Part shown: one piece after another, positions 24,499-33,098 of the stretch
Layout of the letters: every line of letters starts with the position of its first letter
Position numbering within the stretch: position 1 is the stretch's first letter
Origin: Ensifer adhaerens
GTDB taxonomy: Bacteria > Pseudomonadota > Alphaproteobacteria > Rhizobiales > Rhizobiaceae
DNA: 64,000 nt
Assembly: GCF_002007205.1 (NCBI RefSeq)
Contig: NZ_LAZS01000005.1
Span: 248,001-312,000, forward strand
Direction of reading: 5' to 3'
Notes under the pieces: generated by a model
What the model saw: the letters and a program-made list of their open reading frames with translations, nothing else
Databases searched by the model: none
What the model was told of the DNA's origin: nothing
Position numbers and translations under genes: made by a program

Positions 24499-25566
24499 AT
24501 GAGCCTGCAGTTCACCCCCGTACGGATTGGCCGCCATACGCTTGCCAACCGGCTGGTCATGGCGCCCATGACCCGCAGCCGTGCGGAACCCGATGGCACA
24601 CCCGGCGCGCTCGCCGCCGAATATTATGCCCAGCGCGCCAGCGTCGGCCTGATCGTGACCGAAGGCACCCAGCCTTCGGATGACGGCCAGGGCTATCTCA
24701 CCACGCCCGGCATCTACACCGATGCGCATGTCGCCGGCTGGAAGAAGATCACCACGGCCGTGCACGAGCGGGGCGGGCGCATCTTCATCCAGCTCATGCA
24801 TGCCGGACGCATGTCGCATCCCGACAACACGCCGCACCATCGCCAGGGCGTCGCGCCGTCGGCGATCGCGCCGGGGGGCGGCATGTTCACGGCCACGGGC
24901 ATGCAGGACATCCCGGCGCCGCGGGCGCTAACGACAGACGAAGTGCGCCGGACCGTCGCCGACTTCCGCCATGCGGCCCGCCGCGCGATCGAGGCCGGTG
25001 CCGATGGCGTCGAGATCCATGGCGCGAACGCCTATCTGGTCCACCAGTTTCTGGCGCCGAGCGCCAACACCCGGACCGACGAATATGGCGGCTCGATCGA
25101 GAACCGCGCGCGTTTCGCGATCGAGGTGGCGGCGGCCATCGCCGAGGAGATCGGCGCCGACCGCACGGCGGTCCGCCTTTCTCCGGGCCTTGCGATGTGG
25201 GGCATCGATGAGGGCGCCGAAGGGCCGGATCTCTATCGTTATCTGGTCGGCGAACTCGACAAACTGGGCCTTGCCTATCTGCACATCATGCATGCGGGCG
25301 GCGAGCCCTTGCTCGCCTCGCTCCGCAAGCTCTGGACGCAGCCCCTGGTCCTGAACAGGCCCGGCCGCGGTCGAGACGAGATCGGTTCCGATCTCGCATC
25401 GGGGCTCGCCGATCTGGAAGCCTATGGCCAGATGGTGCTTGCCAACCCGGACTTTATCGATCGGCTGAAGTCCGATGCGCCGATGAACGAAGCCGACCGC
25501 ATGACCTATTTCGGCGGCACCGGGAAGGGCTATATCGACTATCCGGCGCTTGCCGTGTCGGCCTAG
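24499..25566 (+). CDS. Old Yellow Enzyme family alkene reductase (NemA-like)
   Basis: An FMN-dependent NADPH oxidoreductase that reduces activated alkenes, nitrate esters or quinones. The protein has 355 residues from ATG 24499 with AAAGGAGAG ahead of it; a start at 24454 lacks a ribosome site. Landmarks are LANRLVMAPMTRSRAEPDG, FIQLMHAGRMSHPDN, GVEIHGANAYLVHQFLAPSANTRTDEYGGS (the His/Asn pair that binds the substrate carbonyl and the FMN-binding region), and the C-terminal MVLANPDFIDRL. It is divergent from a LysR regulator. Confidence 0.94.
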   Translation: MSLQFTPVRIGRHTLANRLVMAPMTRSRAEPDGTPGALAAEYYAQRASVGLIVTEGTQPSDDGQGYLTTPGIYTDAHVAGWKKITTAVHERGGRIFIQLMHAGRMSHPDNTPHHRQGVAPSAIAPGGGMFTATGMQDIPAPRALTTDEVRRTVADFRHAARRAIEAGADGVEIHGANAYLVHQFLAPSANTRTDEYGGSIENRARFAIEVAAAIAEEIGADRTAVRLSPGLAMWGIDEGAEGPDLYRYLVGELDKLGLAYLHIMHAGGEPLLASLRKLWTQPLVLNRPGRGRDEIGSDLASGLADLEAYGQMVLANPDFIDRLKSDAPMNEADRMTYFGGTGKGYIDYPALAVSA

Positions 25567-25571
25567 AGTGG

Positions 25572-25602
25572 TTCCGCTTCAAGGAGAAAGCTTGAAGCGG
25601 AA
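25572..25602. terminator. Strong hairpin, bidirectional terminator candidate
   Basis: TTCCGCTTCAAG (25572-25583) is perfectly complementary to CTTGAAGCGGAA (25591-25602) with a 7-base loop. It starts 5 bases after the Old Yellow Enzyme stop and lies before the convergent MATE gene end. The same CCGCTTCAAG palindrome type is common in rhizobial intergenic DNA, so it may also be a repeat element. Confidence 0.6.
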
Positions 25603-25651
25603 AGACACGGCAGAGGCGATCGGCCCCGCTATGGGCCGATCCCTGTTTTCT

Positions 25652-27025
25652 TCAAGGCACCCTGCCGGAAATGGCCCGCTGCCGCGATGCCTGCCACAGT
25701 ACCAGCATCGCGACGACGAGCAGCAGCGCTTCGGCGGTCGGCGTGGCGAACCAGATCCCCGGTTCGCCGAAGGTCGACGCGTAAAGTGCGACCAGCGGCA
25801 TGGTGAAGAGATAGGGCTTGGAAAGCCCCAGGATCGCCGCCCGGCCGCCATCGCCGATCGCCTGAAAGTAGCTGCCGAGCATGATCAGCGGTCCTGAGAA
25901 GACATACAGCGCGACCATCACCGGCATGATGCGCGCAACGGTAGCGATGACCGCGTGGCTGTCGACGAAGGCTGCGCCGATCGGCCGGGCAAATCCGACG
26001 AGCAGCACTTCGACCACGAGGCAATAGAGGAGTGCGACGAGGACGCCGAGCCGCAGCATCCTTTCTGCCCGGTCCGTGAGGCCGGCGCCGACGCTGTTGC
26101 CGACGATCGCCTGCATCGCCTGGCTCAAGCCGAGCAGGGGCAGCAGGGCGAAGGTCATGATGCGGGTGACGATGCCATAGGCTGCGACGGTGGTGTCGTA
26201 GCCTTCGGCGGCCGTCTGCTGCAGTGCTGCCATGATCGTCACCGAAACCAGCGCCATGCCGATGAAGCCGAGGCTTTGCGGGCTGCCGAGCGCGACCATG
26301 CGGCTCCATCCGGTCAGCGGGTTGTGCCGGAGGAGGGCGGAAAGCCGGAGCTCCGTGCGTCCGAACAGGCGGAAGAGGGCGATGAGGCCAAGCGCCAGAA
26401 CCTGGGCGAGGACCGTGGCCGTGGCGGAGCCCGCAACGCCCATGCCCAGGAGCGCGATCAGCACATAGTTGAGGGCGAGGTTCGCGATCGAGACCAGCAG
26501 GCTGAGGCCGGCCATCAGCCCGGCGCGCCCTTCGCAGCGAAGCGCATCCGATTGCACGGCGAGCAGGAACTGGATGGGCGCGCAGAAGACGATGATCGCG
26601 ATGTAGCCATGGGCCATGCCGGCCAGCGGCCCCGGACCGTTGGCAAGCGTCAGCACCAGTCGCTCGCCGAATGCCATGAACAGGACGATCAGCGCCGCGG
26701 CGATCATGAGCGCCAGCATATGGGCGCCGGCGAAGACGCCGCGAGCTTCGGCAAAACGGCCGGCGCCGAGATGGCGGGCAAGCACGCTCGCCATGCCGCT
26801 GACGACGAGGGTCGAAAGCGCCACCGTGAGGATGAAGAACGGGAACACCGTGGTCACGGCGCCGACCGCATCGGCACCGACATAGAGGCCGAGCATGACC
26901 GCGTCGACCACTGTCAGCAGCCCGTTCATGCTCATCACGAAGATGATCGGCAGCGCCGTGCCGGCGAAGACTGCGCCAAGCGGCGCGGTCAAAAAGCTAT
27001 TCTGCCTGGAAGTGTCCCTGGACAT
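25652..27025 (-). CDS. MATE family efflux transporter
   Basis: A 457-residue membrane protein with about twelve hydrophobic segments in two homologous halves. The first opens PLGAVFAGTALPIIFVMSMNGLLTVVDAVMLGLYVGADAVGAVTTVFP, and the second is around GSPQSLGFIGMALVSVTIMAALQQ. This is the MATE (DinF/NorM-like) multidrug exporter architecture, driven by protons or sodium. The ATG at 27025 has AGGAGCG upstream; a longer start at 27085 lacks one. The substrate is unknown. Confidence 0.92.
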   Translation of the reverse strand: MSRDTSRQNSFLTAPLGAVFAGTALPIIFVMSMNGLLTVVDAVMLGLYVGADAVGAVTTVFPFFILTVALSTLVVSGMASVLARHLGAGRFAEARGVFAGAHMLALMIAAALIVLFMAFGERLVLTLANGPGPLAGMAHGYIAIIVFCAPIQFLLAVQSDALRCEGRAGLMAGLSLLVSIANLALNYVLIALLGMGVAGSATATVLAQVLALGLIALFRLFGRTELRLSALLRHNPLTGWSRMVALGSPQSLGFIGMALVSVTIMAALQQTAAEGYDTTVAAYGIVTRIMTFALLPLLGLSQAMQAIVGNSVGAGLTDRAERMLRLGVLVALLYCLVVEVLLVGFARPIGAAFVDSHAVIATVARIMPVMVALYVFSGPLIMLGSYFQAIGDGGRAAILGLSKPYLFTMPLVALYASTFGEPGIWFATPTAEALLLVVAMLVLWQASRQRAISGRVP

Positions 27026-27367
27026 CCAACGCTCCTGGTCTTCGCATTTCGATTGGGAAGAGGAGGGGCTCGCATTGCCTGCCACACGAAATGCGATCGG
27101 GGCGAGAGGGTGTCGTCAGAAGTCAGATTTCACCGGGACGAAAACGTCTGCGAGCGGCTGGGATCTGAAGCCCGCAATCGACGTAGCGCCAAGCCGCATC
27201 GCCGTCAAGCCAGGGCCTCCCGAGGCTTCGACGGCCTTTGCGCGTCCGTAGACGCGCCGCGCCGCGCGGTCATCGTTGCGCGGCTTTCTCGGCCGGTCAG
27301 AGGAGCGAGTGCGTCGGATTGCGCAACAATGTTCCGCGCGGAAGCCCGATCGTGTAACTAAAAGCCG

Positions 27368-27396
27368 TTGACGCCTGGAACATTTGTGGTTATCAA
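27368..27396 (+). promoter_or_regulatory. Promoter of the ilv operon
   Basis: TTGACG (27368-27373), a 17-base spacer and TATCAA (27391-27396) form a good sigma-70 promoter. The predicted transcription start, about seven bases beyond the -10, falls at roughly 27403-27405, i.e. at or immediately before the ATG of the leader peptide. Confidence 0.6.
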
Positions 27397-27404
27397 CTCG
27401 GCCC

Positions 27405-27461
27405 ATGAAAAATTTTGCGGTTATTCTTGTGGTGGGACGGCGCATGGGCAGGATGGTGTAA
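27405..27461 (+). CDS. ilv operon leader peptide
   Basis: An 18-residue frame (MKNFAVILVVGRRMGRMV) carries Val-Ile-Leu-Val-Val in a row and ends with another Val, the classic signature of a branched-chain amino acid attenuator. It lies directly at the predicted transcription start, with no room for a Shine-Dalgarno, so translation would be leaderless. Ribosome stalling at the Val/Ile/Leu codons when charged tRNA is scarce would prevent the 27440-27487 hairpin and allow read-through of the 27494 terminator. Confidence 0.8.
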   Translation: MKNFAVILVVGRRMGRMV

Positions 27462-27517
27462 CCATCCGGCGGTAGCCACCCATGCGCTGAACGAGGCTCC
27501 TGACGGGGCCTTTTTTT
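27440..27517 (+). promoter_or_regulatory. Transcription attenuator of ilvI-ilvH
   Basis: GCGCATGGG (27440-27448) pairs perfectly with CCCATGCGC (27479-27487). An inner stem, GGATGG/CCATCC, is centred on the leader stop codon. It is followed by the terminator hairpin AGGCTCC-TGAC-GGGGCCT (27494-27511) and a run of seven T. Together with the leader peptide these form a standard ribosome-mediated attenuator upstream of ilvI. Confidence 0.8.
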
Positions 27518-27570
27518 ATGCCTTCAAACAAGCTAAGCACCCAACTGGGAAAAGGGACGGAAGCAGGTCA

Positions 27571-29349
27571 ATGAGCGGTACAGAAAACCAGATGACGGGC
27601 GCGGAGATCGTTCTCCAGGCACTGAGAGACAACGGCGTCGAGCATATCTTCGGCTATCCGGGCGGCGCCGTGCTTCCGATCTATGACGAAATCCACCAGC
27701 AGGACGACATCCAGCACATCCTCGTTCGCCATGAGCAGGGCGCCGGCCACATGGCCGAAGGTTATGCCCGCTCCACCGGCAAGGTCGGCGTCATGCTGGT
27801 CACGTCAGGCCCCGGCGCCACCAACGCGGTGACGCCGCTGCAGGACGCGCTGATGGATTCCATCCCGCTCGTCTGCATCTCCGGCCAGGTTCCGACCTCG
27901 CTGATCGGCTCCGACGCCTTCCAGGAATGCGACACCGTCGGCATCACCCGGCCGTGCACCAAGCACAACTGGCTGGTCAAGGACGTCAACGACCTCGCCC
28001 GCATCATCCATGAGGCCTTCCGCGTCGCCCAGTCCGGCCGCCCGGGCCCGGTTGTCGTCGATATCCCGAAGGACGTCCAGTTTGCGACCGGCACCTACAC
28101 GCCGCCCTCGGCCGTCCCGACCCAGAAGAGCTACCAGCCGAAGAAGCAGGGCGATCTGAAGAAGATCGAGGAAGCGGTCGAACTGATGCGCAACGCGCGC
28201 CAGCCGATCATCTATTCCGGCGGCGGCGTCATCAATTCCGGCCCGGAAGCCTCGCACCTCCTGCGCGAGCTGGTCGAACTGACGGGTTTCCCGATCACCT
28301 CGACGCTGATGGGCCTCGGCGCCTATCCGGCCTCCGGCAAGGCCTGGCTCGGCATGCTCGGCATGCACGGCACCTACGAGGCCAACATGGCGATGCATGA
28401 CTGCGACGTCATGGTCTGCATCGGCGCGCGCTTCGACGACCGCATCACCGGCCGCCTCAACGCGTTTTCGCCGAATTCCAAGAAGATCCACATCGACATC
28501 GACCCGTCGTCGATCAACAAGAACGTTCGCGTCGACGTGCCGATCCTCGGCGATGTCGGCACGGTTCTCGAAGACATGGTCCGCCTGTGGCGCGCGGCTT
28601 CGAAGTCGGCCGACAAGGCGCGGCTTGCCGACTGGTGGGAGATGATCACCAAGTGGCGCGCCCGCAATTCGCTCGCCTATACGCCGAACGACGACGTCAT
28701 CATGCCGCAATATGCGATCCAGCGGCTCTATGAGCTCAGCAAGGACCGCGACACCTACATCACGACAGAAGTCGGCCAGCACCAGATGTGGGCAGCCCAG
28801 TTCTTCGGCTTCGAGCAGCCGAACCGCTGGATGACCTCGGGCGGCCTCGGCACGATGGGCTACGGCTTCCCGGCGGCGATCGGCGCGCAGGTCGCGCATC
28901 CGGACAGCCTCGTCATCGACATCGCCGGTGACGCCTCGATCCAGATGTGCATCCAGGAAATGTCCTGCGCGGTCCAGTACGGCCTGCCGGTCAAGATCTT
29001 CATCCTCAACAACCAGTACATGGGCATGGTGCGGCAATGGCAGCAGCTGCTCCACGGCAACCGCCTGTCGCACTCCTACACGGAAGCCATGCCTGACTTC
29101 GTCAAGCTGGCCGAAGCCTATGGCGGTGTCGGTATCCGCTGCGACAAGCCGAGCGAGCTCGACGCCGCGATCCGCAAGATGATCGACACGCCGGCGCCTG
29201 TCATCTTCGACTGCCGCGTTGCCAACCTTGCCAATTGCTTCCCGATGATCCCGTCGGGCAAGGCCCACAACGAGATGCTGTTGCCCGACGAAGCCACGGA
29301 CGAAGCGGTCGCCAATGCGATCGACGCCAAGGGCCGTCAGCTCGTCTGA
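27571..29349 (+). CDS. ilvI: Acetolactate synthase large (catalytic) subunit
   Basis: Thiamine-diphosphate enzyme condensing pyruvate to acetolactate (or with 2-ketobutyrate), the first common step of valine, leucine and isoleucine synthesis. The ATG at 27571 (MSGTENQMTGAE) gives 592 residues. Motifs: FGYPGGAVLPIYD, the catalytic Glu in VRHEQGAGHMAEGYARSTGKVG, the ThDP/Mg motif GDASIQMCIQE ... NN, and the FAD-region residues typical of AHAS. The frame could be read from 27415, but that would run through the attenuator. Expression is set by the attenuator upstream; the regulatory subunit gene ilvH follows after 23 bases. Confidence 0.97.
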   Translation: MSGTENQMTGAEIVLQALRDNGVEHIFGYPGGAVLPIYDEIHQQDDIQHILVRHEQGAGHMAEGYARSTGKVGVMLVTSGPGATNAVTPLQDALMDSIPLVCISGQVPTSLIGSDAFQECDTVGITRPCTKHNWLVKDVNDLARIIHEAFRVAQSGRPGPVVVDIPKDVQFATGTYTPPSAVPTQKSYQPKKQGDLKKIEEAVELMRNARQPIIYSGGGVINSGPEASHLLRELVELTGFPITSTLMGLGAYPASGKAWLGMLGMHGTYEANMAMHDCDVMVCIGARFDDRITGRLNAFSPNSKKIHIDIDPSSINKNVRVDVPILGDVGTVLEDMVRLWRAASKSADKARLADWWEMITKWRARNSLAYTPNDDVIMPQYAIQRLYELSKDRDTYITTEVGQHQMWAAQFFGFEQPNRWMTSGGLGTMGYGFPAAIGAQVAHPDSLVIDIAGDASIQMCIQEMSCAVQYGLPVKIFILNNQYMGMVRQWQQLLHGNRLSHSYTEAMPDFVKLAEAYGGVGIRCDKPSELDAAIRKMIDTPAPVIFDCRVANLANCFPMIPSGKAHNEMLLPDEATDEAVANAIDAKGRQLV

Positions 29350-29372
29350 GACAGGTAGAGGAACCAATCGAC

Positions 29373-29945
29373 ATGAACGCACACCTTCAACCGACCGGCT
29401 CCGCCTACTTCATCGCCAAGGAGACCGAGCTCGCCGAAACCCACACGCTTTCGGTCCTCGTCGACAACGAGCCGGGCGTCCTTGCCCGCGTCATCGGCCT
29501 GTTCTCCGGCCGCGGCTACAACATCGAAAGCCTCACGGTTTCGGAAACGGAACACGAGGCGCACCTGTCGCGCATCACCATCGTCACGCGCGGCACGCCG
29601 CACGTGCTCGACCAGATCAAGAACCAGCTCGAGCGGCTGGTTCCGGTCCACCGCGTCGTCGACCTGACGGTGCGCGCCGGCACGCTCGGCCACGACCGGC
29701 CGATCGAGCGCGAACTGGCGCTCGTCAAGGTGCACGGCTCGGGCGACCACCGGGTCGAGGCGCTGCGCCTTGCCGATGCCTTCCGCGCCTCGGTCATCGA
29801 CGCCAACATCGACCACTTCGTCTTCGAGATTACCGGAAAGCCGTCGAAGATCGAGCAGTTCATCGCCATCATGAAGCCGCTCGGCCTCATCGAGGTCTGC
29901 CGCACCGGCATCGCGGCCATGAACCGCGGCCCGCAGGGCATGTGA
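29373..29945 (+). CDS. ilvH: Acetolactate synthase small (regulatory) subunit
   Basis: The 190-residue feedback-regulatory subunit that binds valine and activates the large subunit. It has an N-terminal ACT domain (HTLSVLVDNEPGVLARVIGLFSGRGYNIESLTVS, residues 23-56) and a C-terminal IlvH domain with RELALVKV and FEITGKPSKIEQFIAIMKPLGLIEVCRTGIAAM. The ATG at 29373 follows GAGGAAC. It is translationally close to ilvI and its transcript probably ends at the 29954 hairpin. Confidence 0.97.
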   Translation: MNAHLQPTGSAYFIAKETELAETHTLSVLVDNEPGVLARVIGLFSGRGYNIESLTVSETEHEAHLSRITIVTRGTPHVLDQIKNQLERLVPVHRVVDLTVRAGTLGHDRPIERELALVKVHGSGDHRVEALRLADAFRASVIDANIDHFVFEITGKPSKIEQFIAIMKPLGLIEVCRTGIAAMNRGPQGM

Positions 29946-29953
29946 ATTTTCAA

Positions 29954-29980
29954 GAGGGGCGGCCCACAGGGCCGCCCCTC
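29954..29980 (+). terminator. Terminator hairpin of ilvI-ilvH
   Basis: GAGGGGCGGCCC (29954-29965) pairs perfectly with GGGCCGCCCCTC (29969-29980) over a 3-base loop, nine bases after the ilvH stop. The following bases (ACGCTTTG) give only a weak T-run. Confidence 0.65.
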
Positions 29981-30061
29981 ACGCTTTGTGCCGGCTTTCG
30001 CGCTTACGTCGCGAGGGGCTGCGATTCACCGTGATTGCCCTTCACACCACAGGCTGGGAAT

Positions 30062-30461
30062 GCCCCTCACCCTAACCCTCTCCCCGCAGGCGGGGAGAGG
30101 GGACAGTGTCGCGGGTGCTGCACCTTTCTCGACTTCAAGAACACGTGCTGCAGGGGCACTCCGGTGATTTGTGCCCGGCGGTCGCCACGTGTTTCCTTCT
30201 CCCCGCCTGCGGGGAGAAGGTGGCCGGCAGGCCGGATGAGGGGCAGGCGCAGTTGTCACTTGTACCTCGCGGGGAAGCTGCCCCTCACCCTGGCCCTCTC
30301 CCCGCAGGCGGGGAGAGGGGACAGTGTCGCGGGTGCCGCACCCTTCTCGGCTCCAAGAACACGTGCTGCAGGGCACCCTGGTGATCTGTGCCCGGCGGTC
30401 GCCGCGTGTTTCCTTCTCCCCGCAGGCGGGGAGAAGGTGGCCGGCAGGCCGGATGAGGGGC
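30062..30461 (+). repeat. Composite palindromic repeat, two tandem units
   Basis: Two near-identical units with a period of 218 bases: 30062-30244 and 30280-30461. Each has module A (CCCTCACCC, then CTCTCCCCGC-AG-GCGGGGAGAG) and, about 100 bases on, module B (CTTCTCCCCGC/GCGGGGAGAAGG followed by TGGCCGGCAGGCCGGATGAG). The spacer between modules is also shared (ACAGTGTCGCGGGTG, GAACACGTGCTGCAGGG), so the pair is a local duplication. Bases 29981-30614 hold no convincing gene apart from this. Confidence 0.8.
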
Positions 30462-30614
30462 AGCCTGGGCGCGCCACAGAAACCTTTCAGGCGCTCCGGA
30501 TGAGGGGCGGGCGAAGCGCCATTGAAATCGACCCGGCGCCACGCACTCGGTTGACTCGGTCGGCATTTCTCGCCGACTAATCGCGGCAGAATTTCCGAAG
30601 ATACCAGGTGCCGA

Positions 30615-31646
30615 ATGAGCGCGACGATGATGCAGGCATTCGTTCTGACACGATACGGCGGCCCCGACGCTGCCGAACTGCGCGACATGCCACGTCCGCG
30701 ACCGGCGCGTGGCGAGGTTCTCGTCCGGGTGCATGCCGCCGGTCTCAACCCCGTCGACTACAAGACACGCGAAGGCATGCTGAAGGTCGTCCAGCGCTAT
30801 CCGCTGCCGGCCGTCATGGGCAACGAAGTGGCCGGCGTCGTCGAGGCGCTCGGCGACGGCGTCACCTCCTTCAAGCCGGGAGACCGGGTGTTCGCCCGCA
30901 TGCCCAAGGGTGCCATGGGCGGTCTTGCTGAATATGCCGTCGTGCCCGAACAATTCCTGGCGAAGATGCCCGTATCGATCGACTTCAACACCGCAGCCGG
31001 CGTGCCGCTCGCCGGCCTCACCGCCTTGCAGGCGCTGCGCGACGAGCTCCATGTGAGCCAAGGCAGCAGGGTCTTCATACCCGGCGGTGCCGGCGGCGTC
31101 GGCACCTTCGCCATCCAGATCGCGAAATGGCTGGGCGCCGAGGTCACGACCACGGCATCGCCCCGCGGCCGCGCGCTTGTCGAGGCGCTCGGAGCGGACG
31201 TGATCATCGACTACACGAATGAGCGGTTCGAAGAGCATCTGCGCAACATGGACGGCGCCTTCGATCTGCTCGGCGGCGAAACGCTTCTGAAGTCCTTCGG
31301 TGTCGTCAAGCGCGGCGGCAAGGTGGTTTCGATCGCCGGCATGCCGGAGCCCGAAACCGCGCGCAAGGATCTCGGCCGTGGCCTGTTCCTGATAACGCTT
31401 TTCTGGCTGGCATCCTACCGGATCCGCGCCGTCGCCCGGAAGCACGGCGTCAAATACCGCTACCTCTTCATGCATCCTGATGGTGCCGAGCTTGCCGAAC
31501 TTGCCGGCCTCATCGATGCCGGGACGATCCGGCCGGTGATCGACCGGGTTTTTCCGCTCAAGGATGTCGCCGAAGCCTTCGCCTATCTGGAATCCGGCCG
31601 TGCCAAGGGCAAGGTGGTGGTGGAGATTGCGGGCGCCTCCGGCTGA
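30615..31646 (+). CDS. NADP-dependent quinone oxidoreductase-like (MDR family)
   Basis: The protein has 343 residues of the zinc-free medium-chain dehydrogenase/reductase branch. The N-terminal GroES-like domain has GEVLVRVHAAGLNPVDYKTREGM and VMGNEVAGVVEALGDGV. The Rossmann domain has VFIPGGAGGVGTFAIQIAKWLGAEV with GGAGGVG as nucleotide-binding loop, and LGADVIIDY. Such enzymes reduce quinones or enones with NADPH. No zinc-ligand cysteines are seen. It is flanked on both sides by palindromic repeats, so it stands as a single unit. Confidence 0.9.
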   Translation: MSATMMQAFVLTRYGGPDAAELRDMPRPRPARGEVLVRVHAAGLNPVDYKTREGMLKVVQRYPLPAVMGNEVAGVVEALGDGVTSFKPGDRVFARMPKGAMGGLAEYAVVPEQFLAKMPVSIDFNTAAGVPLAGLTALQALRDELHVSQGSRVFIPGGAGGVGTFAIQIAKWLGAEVTTTASPRGRALVEALGADVIIDYTNERFEEHLRNMDGAFDLLGGETLLKSFGVVKRGGKVVSIAGMPEPETARKDLGRGLFLITLFWLASYRIRAVARKHGVKYRYLFMHPDGAELAELAGLIDAGTIRPVIDRVFPLKDVAEAFAYLESGRAKGKVVVEIAGASG

Positions 31647-31750
31647 TCGAAGCTTGCTCCGTTTCCACCGTGACGAGCGCGAAAGCGCTTGTGGTCCCGC
31701 GTGTTGGTTCCCGCGGACCGGGCGTGCCCCCTCACGAATCGTGTTTACCT

Positions 31751-31944
31751 GCCCCTCACCCTAACCCTCTCCCCGCAGGCGGGGAGAGGGGACGAGGTTG
31801 CCGCTGATATCGCCTCCATAGTTCCAGCAGTAGCCGGCCTTCAGGTAGCCGGCCGTCAACGGCGTATGTTGGAGCGGGTGGGCGCGACAGATTTCCTTCT
31901 CCCCGCGAGCGGGGAGAAGGTGGCCGGCAGGCCGGATGAGGGGC
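31751..31944 (+). repeat. Composite palindromic intergenic repeat
   Basis: One full unit: module A at 31751-31791 (CCCCTCACCCTAACCC plus the CTCTCCCCGC palindrome) and module B at about 31889-31944 (CTTCTCCCCGC-GA-GCGGGGAGAAGG and GGCCGGATGAGGGG). The internal spacer differs from the 30-kb pair. The 395-base gap 31647-32042 contains only this and the short array after it. Confidence 0.75.
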
Positions 31945-32019
31945 TTCCCTACCGACCGGATGAGGGGCTTCCGTCACGGGGCGGATGAGGGGCCTCCCTC
32001 ACCGGGCGGATGAGGGGCC
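31934..32019 (+). repeat. Short tandem array of GGATGAGGGG
   Basis: GGATGAGGGG recurs at 31934, 31958, 31983 and 32008, a period of 24-25 bases with related spacers (CTTCCCTACCGACC, CTTCCGTCACGGGGC, CCTCCCTCACCGGGC). It looks like local amplification of the right end of module B. Confidence 0.7.
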
Positions 32020-32042
32020 GGTTTGGAGAGAAGCGCGAACCC

Positions 32043-32888
32043 TCAAATCATCTCCAGCGAGCGCTTGCGGTTCGGTGGCGGGAAGGCGCGGTCGAGATCG
32101 GCGACATCTGCCGCCGTCAGGTGGATATCCATCGCGTCGCGGTTTTCGCGCAGGCGGTCTGCCGAGCCGGTCTTCGGGATCGAGATGACGCCGGGCTGAG
32201 TTTTGAGAAAGGCGAGAGCGATCTGCGATGGCGTTGCCTGGTGCGCCTTGGCGATGTGGATGAGATCCGGGTGGCGCAGCAGCCGGCCCTCGTCGAGCGG
32301 CGAATAGGCCATGATGGCGATGCCTTGGCTCTGGCACCAGGGCAAAAGGTCGAACTCGATGCCGCGGCGCGAGAGGTTGTAGAGCACCTGATTGACGGCA
32401 ACGTTCTTTCCGTCCGGCACGCCAAGCAGTTCCTCCATGTCGTCGACGTCGAAGTTGGACACGCCCCAGGCGCCGATCTTGCCTGATTTCTTCAGCGCCT
32501 CGAAGGCGGCGACTGTTTCCGCCAGCGGATAGCCGCCGCGCCAGTGCAGAAGGTAGAGATCGATATGATCGACGCCGAGATGTTTCAGGCTGCGTTCGCA
32601 GGCGGCCTCGGTGCCGAGCCGGCTGGCGTTCGAGGGCAGCACCTTGCTGACGATGAAGGCCTCGTCCCGCCGCCCGCGCACCGCATCGCCGACCACCCGC
32701 TCCGACGCGCCGTTGCCGTACATCTCGGCGGTGTCGATCAGGGTCATGCCGAGATCGAGGCCGAGCTGCAGGCTCTTCACTTCATCGGCCTTCTGGGTTC
32801 CACTGTCGCCCATGCGCCAGGTGCCCTGGCCGAGAACGGGGATCAAGCGGCCGTCAGGCAGGGTGGTCGTCGGTATCGGATCATGCAT
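32043..32888 (-). CDS. Aldo/keto reductase
   Basis: The protein has 281 residues of the AKR (beta/alpha)8 fold. [14 protein letters not shown] opens the barrel and [21 protein letters not shown] carries the catalytic Asp/Tyr. The Lys is in [13 protein letters not shown], and the His in [19 protein letters not shown] contacts are in [15 protein letters not shown]. It reduces aldehydes or ketones; the physiological substrate is not evident. It resembles the YvgN/AKR5-like short members. Confidence 0.92.
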   Translation of the reverse strand: MHDPIPTTTLPDGRLIPVLGQGTWRMGDSGTQKADEVKSLQLGLDLGMTLIDTAEMYGNGASERVVGDAVRGRRDEAFIVSKVLPSNASRLGTEAACERSLKHLGVDHIDLYLLHWRGGYPLAETVAAFEALKKSGKIGAWGVSNFDVDDMEELLGVPDGKNVAVNQVLYNLSRRGIEFDLLPWCQSQGIAIMAYSPLDEGRLLRHPDLIHIAKAHQATPSQIALAFLKTQPGVISIPKTGSADRLRENRDAMDIHLTAADVADLDRAFPPPNRKRSLEMI

Positions 32889-33019
32889 GGCATTCCTCGT
32901 GCCCTAGGATTTCTCGCTTTGCTCCATGCCAATCTAGTGCATGCACCGGCACTTTCGACAGCCATGTCAGCGCAAACTGTCTCAGCAATTGGAATGCTAT
33001 TTCTTGAGAGCGCTACAGG

Positions 33020-33040
33020 AAGTTGTCACCATGACAACTT
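33020..33040. promoter_or_regulatory. Perfect dyad upstream of lysE-type gene
   Basis: AAGTTGTCA-CCA-TGACAACTT, nine-base perfect arms with a 3-base centre, lies about 59 bases before the LysE-family start. The size and symmetry suit a homodimeric repressor or activator operator. The regulator is not encoded next to it. Confidence 0.5.
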
Positions 33041-33061
33041 CGCGGCTGGAACTCGCGAATA

Positions 33062-33087
33062 GGTCAATTATGCTGACCCAATTGACC
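33062..33087. promoter_or_regulatory. Second dyad in the lysE-type leader
   Basis: GGTCAATT (33062-33069) and AATTGACC (33080-33087) are perfect inverted repeats with a 10-base centre, ending just before the GGGAGGAAA ribosome binding site. The element could be an operator or an RNA hairpin that touches translation. Confidence 0.4.
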
Positions 33088-33098
33088 GGGAGGAAACC

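Noticed and set aside
31934-32019. CRISPR array
   Set aside because: The repeated unit is only about 10 conserved bases at 24-25 base spacing with related spacers, and no cas genes are present.
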